Of a stretch of 10,212 nt of DNA, positions 1 through 8,800 are shown piece by piece. The position numbers and the translations under genes were made by a program. The notes beneath the pieces were generated by a model. It was given only the letters and a program-made list of their open reading frames with translations, searched no databases and was not told the origin of the DNA. Source of the stretch: Clostridia bacterium. GTDB lineage: Bacteria; Bacillota; Clostridia; Oscillospirales; CAG-272. The first letter of the stretch is position 1; each line of letters starts with the position of its first letter. The stretch is from contig JAGAMJ010000018.1 of assembly GCA_017624795.1 (NCBI GenBank), forward strand, positions 1 through 10,212, read 5' to 3'.

Positions 1-1764
1 CTCAAAGCCGGATTTGCCGCCCACGGCGCTTTCCCATTTGAGCTTATAGGGAACGTCGGAATACATACCGCCGTTGGCGTAGCCCGTCATTTTGAAATTG
101 ACATTGGTCACGCCCGCGCCCGCCAAGTAATCATACATGGTGGCAACGTCCTCAAAGGTCGTCAAGGGCACAGAAACGGTCACGGGCATGGAAAGCACCT
201 TTTTCAGTGCGTCCATACAGCCAAAGGTTTCAATGTAAAGCGGGATATCCTTTTCCGTGTTTTCTAAGGTCAGGCGTTGATATCCCTCCTTGGTAGCTTC
301 CAGATAGTCACGGTAAGCAAATGCCATACCCATCCAAGAACATTCATAATAGTTGGAAAGACCTGCATTTGCTGCCTTGGTATCATCAGAAAGCATGATG
401 TAGCGGATCTGATAATCCTCTACGTAGCGACGGCTTGCATACACGCTCCATTCACCCTTGCTTGCCGTGTCGGACTGTCGGGTGACAAAGGAGGGTATGA
501 TCGAGGTGAAATGCTCACTTGCCAGGTGATTGACCTCGATGGAAGCCAGCGCATCACCCTCTTCAATGATCGCGAGGTATCCGCGGCTGGATCCCTTGGT
601 GCCGTCCTCCAGCACCTCGGTTTCGACCTGACCGAATACAGGCATACGGATCGTTTGGTTATGCGCGTCGGAAATATCTCCCAGCGAGAAGTCATTACCG
701 TATACGCGATAATTGTATCCGCTGATCGCCTGGTTCAAGGAAAACAGTGTGCCCGAGCCGTCGGGGATAAAGGAATATCCGTCGTTGGTCTTCTCGCACG
801 CGCCCATATAAGGCAGCACGTTCAGATCGGTCACACGGTAGGCGGTTTCGTCATAACGCATACCGTTCGCGGGCAAGGTCACGACAAGTCCGTGCTCATC
901 AAGCGTGTATTCCAACGCCATCTTGAACACGCAAGGCGACGTGGCTTCCTCGACGTACTCTACGTAATCGTGGTCGTTATCCATTTCCTCGTAGTTGTAG
1001 TCGGGGCAATATTCCAGGATCATCTCCTCCAGCTCTCGCATATCCTTGTCCGTAATATCGCCTTGCAGCACGTACATATCGATATACTTCTTTTTGGTGA
1101 CTGCAAAAGCCGGCTCCTTTGCAATGGCCTCCGCCATTTCTGTCTTGCCCTCTTCCATGTAGCTGGCATAGAACATCTTGTTGTAATAGGTATAGAACTT
1201 CAAGTAGTCACGCGAAGGTGCCTGTTCGGAAAGCGGGATCAGGATCTTTTCTTCAAAGGTAGCACGCTCGATCTGCTTGGGAAGCAGAACACGCGCCGAT
1301 GGCTCACCGATCACGTATTCCACACGCAATCCGCCCTTGATAGGCTTCACGGAGATCTGCCCCTTCATAACAGCGTTGTCAAAGCTGTTATAGGTGCCGG
1401 ACTTTCGTCCGGTATAGCTCAAAGTGATCTGGGACATCAGCTTGCTGCGGGGGGTCGAGCTACTTTCCGCGTTCATATCCCAGGGATTGGTAAACAGGAT
1501 CTCTCCCGTTGCGTTCTTGCGATATGCCACGATACCAAGCAACGTATCACAACGAAGCGAATATTCGCCGTTGTCATACATAGGCGTCATGGCTTCAAAT
1601 CTCGCCTCGGCACTCTCATACTCCACTCTGGTATAGTCGATCTCCGGATCCAAGGCGGGCGCCTGTGTCGTAGAGGCGGACACCGTGATTGCGGGGATCA
1701 TGCACACCAGCATCAGCACAGATAAGAGCGCGCAAAGCAACCGCGATAGCAGTTTTATTTTCAT
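1..1764 (-). CDS. Secreted DUF5696-family protein, 3' end outside window
   Basis: 588 residues are visible and the frame is still open at base 1, so the C-terminus is missing. The ATG at 1764 is chosen because AAAGGAG (1771-1777) lies 6 nt upstream and a signal peptide follows at once (hydrophobic residues 5-26, likely signal peptidase I cleavage after VSA at 28-30). The mature part starts with a beta-rich region (about 60-160; segments GEILFTNPWD and KGGLRVEYVIG), then a helical stretch, then the block GYSFIPDGSGTLFSLN near 329-344 and MPVFG at 374-378. These match my memory of DUF5696 proteins. From about 505 the segments IPLYIETFG, VSVPLTTFEDV and TNVNFKMTGYANGG look like the opening strands of a TIM-type barrel, which suggests a glycoside-hydrolase-like fold; that is inference. 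Catalytic residues cannot be assigned. It is the last visible gene of the operon, 19 nt after the Yip1-domain gene, so a role in extracellular glycan processing is likely. Confidence 0.82.
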   Translation of the reverse strand, partial: MKIKLLSRLLCALLSVLMLVCMIPAITVSASTTQAPALDPEIDYTRVEYESAEARFEAMTPMYDNGEYSLRCDTLLGIVAYRKNATGEILFTNPWDMNAESSSTPRSKLMSQITLSYTGRKSGTYNSFDNAVMKGQISVKPIKGGLRVEYVIGEPSARVLLPKQIERATFEEKILIPLSEQAPSRDYLKFYTYYNKMFYASYMEEGKTEMAEAIAKEPAFAVTKKKYIDMYVLQGDITDKDMRELEEMILEYCPDYNYEEMDNDHDYVEYVEEATSPCVFKMALEYTLDEHGLVVTLPANGMRYDETAYRVTDLNVLPYMGACEKTNDGYSFIPDGSGTLFSLNQAISGYNYRVYGNDFSLGDISDAHNQTIRMPVFGQVETEVLEDGTKGSSRGYLAIIEEGDALASIEVNHLASEHFTSIIPSFVTRQSDTASKGEWSVYASRRYVEDYQIRYIMLSDDTKAANAGLSNYYECSWMGMAFAYRDYLEATKEGYQRLTLENTEKDIPLYIETFGCMDALKKVLSMPVTVSVPLTTFEDVATMYDYLAGAGVTNVNFKMTGYANGGMYSDVPYKLKWESAVGGKSGFE

Positions 1765-1783
1765 TTTTTTCTCCTTTCTGCGC

Positions 1784-3958
1784 TTACAATCGATAATTGA
1801 TCTCGGAAGTGATATCAGTAACGAAGGTCATTATATCCATGACCAAAGAGGTAAACAGAATACCAAGGAACATGATAAACACCATGCCCACAATGGTTCC
1901 AAGCGTCGTGACCAGATTCTTGCTCATGGTATAGTCGTGCGTCACCATCATTCCAAAGAAGATCAGGAAGCCCGTCCAAATGAAGCCGAGCGTGGTGAAC
2001 AGCGTCAGAACGTTGATCTCCGAGCTGACCATAAAGTTCGACATCAGGGTGGTGGGGATCACTGTGAGCGGAATGGGAAGGACCGAATATCCAATGGCAA
2101 TGAAAATATCCTTGAAGCTTCCCTCGCCGTCAAACAGCGTCGTCAGACACCAGTTTGCCACGGCGAACAGCAATACGGGTACAAAGATGACCAAGAACTG
2201 CATGAAGATCGTGGAATACTTCCCACGGGGGTTCATCACGTATCCGCTACCGACGCTACGGTAGAACAGCGCCACGACCGCCAACACCATAAAGGTCAGT
2301 GCCGCACGGACCGATCCGCGTTTTTCGTGTTTGAGATCGTAAAATCCGTCAAACGGATGGAACATGATATGGAAGACGTAAACGAGCTCTTCCTTGAACG
2401 TGGGCTTCTTGCCCGAAACGGCAACCCTTGCGTTGATCTTGCCTGCACGGCCAAGTCCCTTCACGATCAGGACGAAAAGCACCACGATAATGATCGGGAT
2501 CAGAACGAAGAAGCGAGCCATCCATTCCTTACGCAATTCCTTGTACGCCTCGGAATAGTTTTCAATATCGTATGCGGTCTTGTAATATTCCAGAGCTTCC
2601 TCGTAATCGCCCGTACGGAACAGCGCCTCGCCGATACCGACGTACGCTGCATCGTAGTTGGAGTTACGCATCAGGATCTCTTTCCAGTCCTCAACGGCAA
2701 GGTCGTACTGACGCTCGTTCTGATGACGCAGTGCCTGGATCAGGATATCGCCGTATTCAGTGCGCTTAAAGACCGTGATGTTTTGCACGGTACCGCCAAA
2801 GAGAACGATCAGCTTATCGCCTTGATAGACGATCGACTGGATATTATTCATATTACCGAGCTGCGTGCCCGAATCGCCGAAGGCAAAAAGCAGATTGCCG
2901 TCGTAATCGTAGGTATAAAGCTTATTACGCTTGGTATCGACGATCGTCCAGGTCTGCTCGGGGCCGCAGGCGACGTCCTTAATGATCGAAACGCCGTCAT
3001 ACGCCTTGATCTGCATATTTCGAAGATCGATCTCGCCCGCGGGAGGCCAGAAGCCGTTGCGGCGCATGATCTCAGCACCGGAGGGGTTGAGCAGCTTACA
3101 GGGTGCGTAAGTGCCCGCAGTGCTTGCTTCGAGTACCGCGCTTTCCATCTGCCCTTCCAGCTCGGTTGCATAGATCGTAGCGTAGATCAGTCCGTCCTTG
3201 TTGATCGCAATATTATTATAAGGATAAGAAATGACCTGAATTGCCGCATCGCGCTGCTCCTGCGATTGGAAGCGCGACCAGATCTGGCTCCAAACAGAGC
3301 CGGCAGACTGCTGCGCGCCGATAAAGCCGGTAAAGTCGCCTTGATCGGTCATGACGATGATACCCTCTTTGGTTTCGCTGGAAACCACGAAAAGACGGTC
3401 GTGAGCATCGACTGCCAAAGCGACAGGCCAATAGATCGCGTCCTCATCGAACAGACTGGATTCCGGCGCACCGATGATGCTGTTAAACGACCAGACGCCG
3501 TCCTTTTTCACAAAGGTCACGATACGGCTTGCTTCGGTATCGCAAACATAGATCTTGCCGGGCTTCAATTCCCCCTCGACGTAGCGGTCCTCGGTCACGA
3601 AGATACCCTGCGGCTTGGAAAAATAGTCCTTGATCTGCTGATCGTTACGGAAATCCTTGATCTCCTGTTGAAAATTATAATATTTGTCGAATACCAGGAT
3701 ACGGCTGTTACCGGTGTCGGCAATATAGACGTTGCCCGACGCATCGGTCACGATATCCTTTGCGCTGTTCAGCGCCGTTGTAAGTCCCATTTTTTCGGTC
3801 GAAAGCGTGACGTGCGCTTCATACGCGTCGGGCGAATACAGCGCGTTGCCGTCGATCGAATAGGTGTAGGTCTGATATGCCTCAGCCGCGCCGACCGGAA
3901 TGGATACGACCATCAGGAGGACGAATAGCAAGCTTAAAGCCGATATAAACTTTTTCAC
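1784..3958 (-). CDS. Exported NHL-propeller / TPR / Yip1-domain membrane protein
   Basis: A 724-residue protein of unusual composition. Residues 1-24 are a signal peptide (cleavage near VGAA). Residues about 60-400 carry NHL-type propeller blades (for example NVYIADTGNSRILVFDK at 76-92, KLYTYDYDGNLLFAFGDSG at 346-364). Residues about 402-470 form one to two TPRs (NSNYDAAYVGIGEALFRTGDYEEALEYY). A transmembrane helix lies at about 483-503, followed by a basic segment that fits a cytoplasmic side. Residues about 522-715 are a Yip1 domain with the typical entry HPFDGFYDLKHEKRGS and several membrane spans. By the positive-inside rule the propeller and TPRs face outward. The start is a GTG at 3958 with an excellent ribosome site. 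The function is unknown. In a sugar ABC operon, a scaffold or sensor linking surface glycan proteins to the membrane is plausible but inferred. Stop at 1784, 19 nt before the DUF5696 gene. Confidence 0.88.
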   Translation of the reverse strand: MKKFISALSLLFVLLMVVSIPVGAAEAYQTYTYSIDGNALYSPDAYEAHVTLSTEKMGLTTALNSAKDIVTDASGNVYIADTGNSRILVFDKYYNFQQEIKDFRNDQQIKDYFSKPQGIFVTEDRYVEGELKPGKIYVCDTEASRIVTFVKKDGVWSFNSIIGAPESSLFDEDAIYWPVALAVDAHDRLFVVSSETKEGIIVMTDQGDFTGFIGAQQSAGSVWSQIWSRFQSQEQRDAAIQVISYPYNNIAINKDGLIYATIYATELEGQMESAVLEASTAGTYAPCKLLNPSGAEIMRRNGFWPPAGEIDLRNMQIKAYDGVSIIKDVACGPEQTWTIVDTKRNKLYTYDYDGNLLFAFGDSGTQLGNMNNIQSIVYQGDKLIVLFGGTVQNITVFKRTEYGDILIQALRHQNERQYDLAVEDWKEILMRNSNYDAAYVGIGEALFRTGDYEEALEYYKTAYDIENYSEAYKELRKEWMARFFVLIPIIIVVLFVLIVKGLGRAGKINARVAVSGKKPTFKEELVYVFHIMFHPFDGFYDLKHEKRGSVRAALTFMVLAVVALFYRSVGSGYVMNPRGKYSTIFMQFLVIFVPVLLFAVANWCLTTLFDGEGSFKDIFIAIGYSVLPIPLTVIPTTLMSNFMVSSEINVLTLFTTLGFIWTGFLIFFGMMVTHDYTMSKNLVTTLGTIVGMVFIMFLGILFTSLVMDIMTFVTDITSEINYRL

Positions 3959-3964
3959 TGTTTT

Positions 3965-3973
3965 CCCCTCCTT
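3965..3973 (-). promoter_or_regulatory. Ribosome binding site that sets the GTG start of the Yip1-domain gene
   Basis: AAGGAGGGG on the minus strand lies 6 nt before GTG at 3958-3956. Its first two bases are the last two of the TAA stop of the upstream permease (3974-3972). This supports the GTG start and suggests coupled translation. Confidence 0.8.
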
Positions 3974-4847
3974 AGTCTTTCATACCGGACGAGCCCATGG
4001 TTTCAATGATGTTGGACTGCGAGATCACGAATACCGCGATAGGCACTAACATCATAATCACCGTGGATGCGGCACCCGCACCGGCACGCTTGATACCGCC
4101 CGCCATGATCTGACCGATCGCGTAGTTGAAGGATTTCAGCTGCTCGGAATGAATGTAGACCGAGGCACCTTGGTTCCACAACCCCTGGAACGAGTAAATG
4201 ATCAACGTCAGCCAAGCGGGCTTGACCATGGGCATCGCGATCGTCCAGAAGGTCCTAAGCTCAGAGGCACCGTCCAAGCGTGCCGATTCCAGCACCGAGT
4301 CGGCTACGTTGGTCTGCATGAACTGTCGCATCAGGTAAAGACCGAGCGTGGAGCACCACGCGGGAACGATCAGTGCCCAATAGGTATCGACCCAGCCAAG
4401 CATCGTCATCAAAATAAACGAGGTAATGCCCGAAACCGTAGATTGGAACATCAGGGAAATACGAACAAATCTGAACATCGCATTTCCGCCCGGGAACTTG
4501 ATCTTTGCCATGGCATACGCCGCAATAGAGGCAAGGAACAAGTGACCGAAGGTACCGGCTACGGCAACGAAGACCGTGTTGAAAATGTAGCGGGAGAACG
4601 GGACCCAAGAGGTGTCCATCAAGGAAAACAGATCCCTGTAATTCTTAAAGGTGGGATTACGTACGAAGAAACGAGGGGGGAACATCCAAAGTTCGTCCAA
4701 GGGTTTGAGTGATTGCATCACAACGTAGACCATGGGCAAGAACATGAATACACCCAAAAGCGCCAGAACGATGGTAATACCCGTATCACCGCCGGCGGAG
4801 CGATTCAAAACGACCTTATGGCCTCTTACACGAAGTTTTTTTGCCAT
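3972..4847 (-). CDS. Carbohydrate ABC transporter permease, MalG/CUT1 type
   Basis: A 291-residue inner-membrane permease of the binding-protein-dependent family (BPD_transp_1). The N-terminus is short and basic, followed by a first span at about 24-45 and, after a periplasm-facing loop typical of MalG-type subunits (PPRFFVRNPTFKNYRDLF, 57-74), five more likely spans. The EAA loop that docks the ATPase is seen at 187-206: E187-S-A-x3-G193, nine residues, I203-x-M-P206, with the canonical spacing. It would form a heterodimeric channel with the permease encoded just upstream, whose stop codon is separated by one base from this ATG. That spacing implies translational coupling and equal dosage. 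The substrate is probably an oligosaccharide or modified sugar, inferred from the family and the CBM-fused binding protein; it cannot be named. Length is normal for the family. Confidence 0.95.
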   Translation of the reverse strand: MAKKLRVRGHKVVLNRSAGGDTGITIVLALLGVFMFLPMVYVVMQSLKPLDELWMFPPRFFVRNPTFKNYRDLFSLMDTSWVPFSRYIFNTVFVAVAGTFGHLFLASIAAYAMAKIKFPGGNAMFRFVRISLMFQSTVSGITSFILMTMLGWVDTYWALIVPAWCSTLGLYLMRQFMQTNVADSVLESARLDGASELRTFWTIAMPMVKPAWLTLIIYSFQGLWNQGASVYIHSEQLKSFNYAIGQIMAGGIKRAGAGAASTVIMMLVPIAVFVISQSNIIETMGSSGMKD

Positions 4848-4848
4848 A

Positions 4849-5784
4849 TCAATTGCCCACCTTCGAAAGAAGTTTTACGATCAGCTTGTTAGCGCCGACC
4901 TGAATGATGAACAGCACCATTGAGATCGCCGAAGCATAACCGGTTTCAAAGCGCGCTCCACCGTAGTCATCCAGGTGGTGCGTAATGGTATGTGCCGCAT
5001 AGTCCACGGACGGGAAGCCGCAAAGCGCGGTCACAACGCCGCCAAATCCAAACGCGCCCGTGATCGACAGCACCGCGCCGAACATCAGCTGCGGCTTCAT
5101 CGAAGGCAGCGTGATGTACCAAAGCTCCTGCCAACGGCTCTTGATGCCGTCAACGGCGCCCGCCTCAAACATCGCGCGGACAATGCCCTGCAAGCCCGCG
5201 ATAAAGGACAGGAAGGACGTACCAAGCGAGGTCCACAGCGCGACCACGATACACAGCGGCATGATGTAGTCGGCGTCCTGGAACCACTGAATGGGCGAGC
5301 TGATCAAACCGAGGTTGAGCAGCGTACCGTTTACCCAGCCATATGCGTCACCCGAGAACAGCGTACCCCAGATCAGGTAGACCTGACCGGAAATAGAGGG
5401 CGCGTAGAAGACCAGCGTCACCACGGCACGGATCTTGGGGGGCAGCTCGTTGATGAACCACGCCACCATCAAGGACATCAAGTAGGACGCAGGTCCTACG
5501 ATAACGGCAAAGATCAAAGTATTCTTGCAAGCGATCAAAAAGATATCGTCGTCAAGAAAGAGCCGAATGTAGTTATCAAAAAATATGAAATTCGGCATCT
5601 GTAACATATTAAAGTCTGTGAAACTGACTCCCAAAGACAACAGCACCGGGATGGCCGTGAAAAGAGTGAAAAGAAGCATATAGGGTGCCACCATCAGGTA
5701 AGCGACCTTATTTTTCTTCATCTCATTCCACGTCCATTGCGCGCGCGTCATGTCCGAGCGGATCACCGCTTTTTTCTTTGACAT
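4849..5784 (-). CDS. Sugar ABC transporter permease, MalF/LplB-like CUT1 type
   Basis: A 311-residue permease with six likely spans (about 28-48, 85-108, 119-142, 175-198, 234-254, 283-304). The EAA loop is FEAGAVDGIKSRWQELWYIT at 206-225 followed by LP. The gap between G213 and I224 is ten residues rather than the usual nine, a small variation I associate with this permease subgroup. ATG at 5784 is preceded by AAGGAG (5795-5800), a usable though slightly long spacing. It starts 36 nt after the binding-protein stop and ends 1 nt before the partner permease. It would pair with that subunit to import the ligand delivered by the large binding protein. No nucleotide-binding subunit is encoded in the window, so the complex probably borrows a shared ATPase; this is common for CUT1 importers in Bacillota. 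Confidence 0.95.
   Translation of the reverse strand: MSKKKAVIRSDMTRAQWTWNEMKKNKVAYLMVAPYMLLFTLFTAIPVLLSLGVSFTDFNMLQMPNFIFFDNYIRLFLDDDIFLIACKNTLIFAVIVGPASYLMSLMVAWFINELPPKIRAVVTLVFYAPSISGQVYLIWGTLFSGDAYGWVNGTLLNLGLISSPIQWFQDADYIMPLCIVVALWTSLGTSFLSFIAGLQGIVRAMFEAGAVDGIKSRWQELWYITLPSMKPQLMFGAVLSITGAFGFGGVVTALCGFPSVDYAAHTITHHLDDYGGARFETGYASAISMVLFIIQVGANKLIVKLLSKVGN
4856..4863 (-). promoter_or_regulatory. Ribosome binding site inside the end of the first permease gene
   Basis: AAGGTGGG on the minus strand lies in the last codons of the upstream permease and 8 nt before the ATG at 4847. The upstream TGA stop (4851-4849) is separated from that ATG by one base, so terminating ribosomes can reinitiate directly. 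Confidence 0.65.
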
Positions 5785-5820
5785 GTGCTTTTCTCTCCTT
5801 ATTAGTTAATAGTGGCCGTC

Positions 5821-8800
5821 TTATCTACGGTTCAACAACACGGTGACAGCATTGCGAAGCGCCGTGATCGTTGCTGCAAACGCCGTTGCGTCAACAGCCG
5901 CAAAAGCATCTGCCGCGTTGGACAGTGCCACAGAATCCACGTCCTCAATACCGTTATTCATGATATCGACAGCAAAGGCCGCGGCATCGATCTTGCCCTG
6001 ATCCATATCTTCGATATCAGCAGCGTATGCCTGCTCGACTTGAAGCAAGCGCTTTTCTGCAAGCGTCTGACCGAGTTCAAGCGTTTCAAGTCCAAACTCA
6101 GCACGCTTGCGGGTGATCTCCTTGTTGATCGTGGAAATATAACCAAGCAATTCGTCGACCGGATCCGCATTATCGTTGTACGCGGCAAGGAAAGCAAAGT
6201 TGGTGTAACGCCCGATGATATAAGTGCCGGGGTAATCGGGAATCGATGCCAGGTTGTTGAACTGATATGCGATCTGCTTATACTCCTCGGCGGTCCAAGG
6301 CATTTGCTGCAAAGCGTTGATGTTTGCACACGCGGGCTTTGCGGAGGGACCGAGAAGCGCAACCATCTCGTTGGAATACTTGACCTGACAATCGGCACCT
6401 GTGTACCATTTCATAAACTCCCAAGCTTTTTCCGCCTGGTCGCAGCCGTTCATCATACAAATAGCAGTGGTCGTTGCAACCGACACGTTGTTGATGTAGG
6501 TCGTGCCGTCCTCACGGGTGTGCTCGATACCGGGCATGGGAAGGAACTCCCAAAGGCCCTTGATCTCGGTTGCAAACACCGTCATCTGATTATACGTATC
6601 GTTGTAATCGCCAAAGCCGATCGGCATTTCACCGGTACGGAAGCGGTTTGCGAAGTTATAGCTAACGGGGAAGGAATACATAGTAAAGTTGTTGCACATG
6701 GTTTCAAAGGCCTCAAGCGCCAGATTGGAATCAAGATTGATACGCATGCCGCCGTCAGCAAACAGCTCTCCGCCCATTTGGTACAGGTAGAGATTGTAAT
6801 TTTTATGCATGCCGATCTCCATGTTGTTCGCTTGCAGAACAGGAACAGCAGCAAGCACGTCGTCCCAAGTCCTGGGAATCTCGATGCCAAGATCAGCAAG
6901 GATATCATCACGCACGAACATCATGCTGAAATCCTGGGATATCGGTAAGCCGTAATAATGGAACACATTTTCGGCATCCTCAAGGCCAAGCACCAGCATT
7001 GCCGCCTCGTTGAACTGAGCATTCTCGTTTCTGATGGGGTTGCCGTTTTCGTCGTAGATCTTTTTGAAGGTTTCTTTGTCTACCTCATATTCAAGTGCAT
7101 ACTCGGCAAAGCCCTCCATCTTTTCAATGGGAAGCAACGCGCCGCGGATCGCGTAGTTAATAACAGTACCCTCACCAACGCCGATGTAAACGTCGGGGCC
7201 AATGCCCGCCAAGACCGAAGGCAGCAGTGCACCGCCATTGATCAATTTCAGATTAACCGCCGTGCCAAGCGCGCTTTGCGTCATGAAGTCATTTGTGATC
7301 AGGGTACGCAGCACCTGCGCCTGGTCACGTCCCGTGGCGATCCACACGTCGACTGCCTCTGTTCCCTCTTCGCCGTCGGCGCTCATGTTGTCGTAGTTTC
7401 TGAAGAAGGACATAAAGAAGCTCTTGATCTCGTGCCACATGGCTTCAAGGAAGCCCGCCTTTGCCTTGGGCAGTTCCCCACTGCTTGTGGGCTGAATGAC
7501 GATGTAGTCCAGCTGCAAGGGCTGTGTCTTGGCATCTCCAAGCCAGGTACCCAAGCTACCGATATAGCTTTTCAGCTGGTCAAGATACGTGACGACCTCA
7601 TCCTCACTGCTACCGATACGCTTCAGGGTCCAAGCGATCTTTTCAAGCGTTGCCACGTTGGAGCTCTTCTCGCCCGTTGCCTTTGCAAGCTGATCGGCAA
7701 GCTCATACAGCTCCTCGGAGCGGTTGAGCATATCGATCATAGCGTCGGGCATAACGGTGAAGAAGTTATAGTCGCGATTTGCGTCAGGGGAGGTGCCCGT
7801 CAGCTTGATGATAGAAAGGTAGTCACTGTTGATGGAGTCCAGGATCTCCTCCACGCGGCGAATGATCTCGCCCATGGAGCCGAGCGTAACCTCCATTTCA
7901 ACGGTGTACTCAACACCCGCTTCAAAATAAAACTCGTACGCGATCGGGTTTCCGCCCTCGTCGGTGGAACCGTTATTGAGCAGCATAGACTGCCAATCGG
8001 AGGAATAGTTGAAGCGGATCTGCGATGCCTCGTAGAACGGGATACCGCCATCGTAATAGCCGAGGGTGCCGACGTCAGCGCCCTTGCTTGCGATACGCAA
8101 GGAACGGCAAACGTACATACCGTCCAGCACGTTCTGGCGGTAGCGGGTGGCGATGTGGTACATACCGCTCTTTTCCACCTTAAAGGAATAGCGCACCCAC
8201 TGCCCCACGGTCTGCCACTTGTCACCGCCGATGGTGTTCAGCAGGGTACGGGTGGTGTCGGTGGGCATATTCGCCGCATCGCTGCGATCCTCAAGAGGAT
8301 AGACGTTTTGAGTAGAGGAGGCGTTTATGTATTCGGACTGAATGTAGATCTTGTCAGTGCCGGATTCAACGCCCTCAAACTGCTTGCGATAGGTTTCGTA
8401 ATCGATCAGATCCTCATGGGGGATCAGCACGATCGCCTTGACGGTCACGGGCTCTCTGATCGCTTCCAGAGAGATCGAAACCTCGCCGTTCTCATCGGGC
8501 GCAAGCACGAATTCAAGCGTTTCGGCATAGAAGCCGTCGGCGTCACGCAGCTCGTAGGAAAACCAGCCAAGCTCCTGCTCCATCGTGGGGCGGATCTCGC
8601 TGTTGTTGTTATCAGTTTCAAAGAAGCGAACGGTATAGCGATTGACGTAATCGCCCATGCTCTGCGTCCAGACGTCGGGGAGGTCGATCTCCACACAAGC
8701 GCCGGTATCCGAGCCGCCGATACGCACGCTGTCAGTCGGGAACCCTGCCGCGATCGCCGCTTCGTACAATTGCTGGACCGAGCAGTCCCCCTTGGGATCG

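Noticed and set aside
1681..1764. Possible lipobox (MLVC, residues 18-21) in the DUF5696 signal peptide
   Set aside because: Valine at the -1 position is wrong for a lipobox and the residues after the cysteine are still hydrophobic; a signal peptidase I site after VSA fits better.
1685..3928. A 747-codon plus-strand frame opposite the Yip1-domain gene, and similar long plus-strand frames at 277-1725, 5812-6948 and 6958-9453
   Set aside because: They run antisense to genes with clear families, signal peptides and ribosome sites. Their translations are rich in His, Arg and Gln with no recognisable domain, as expected when the sense gene rarely uses codons that read as stops on the other strand.
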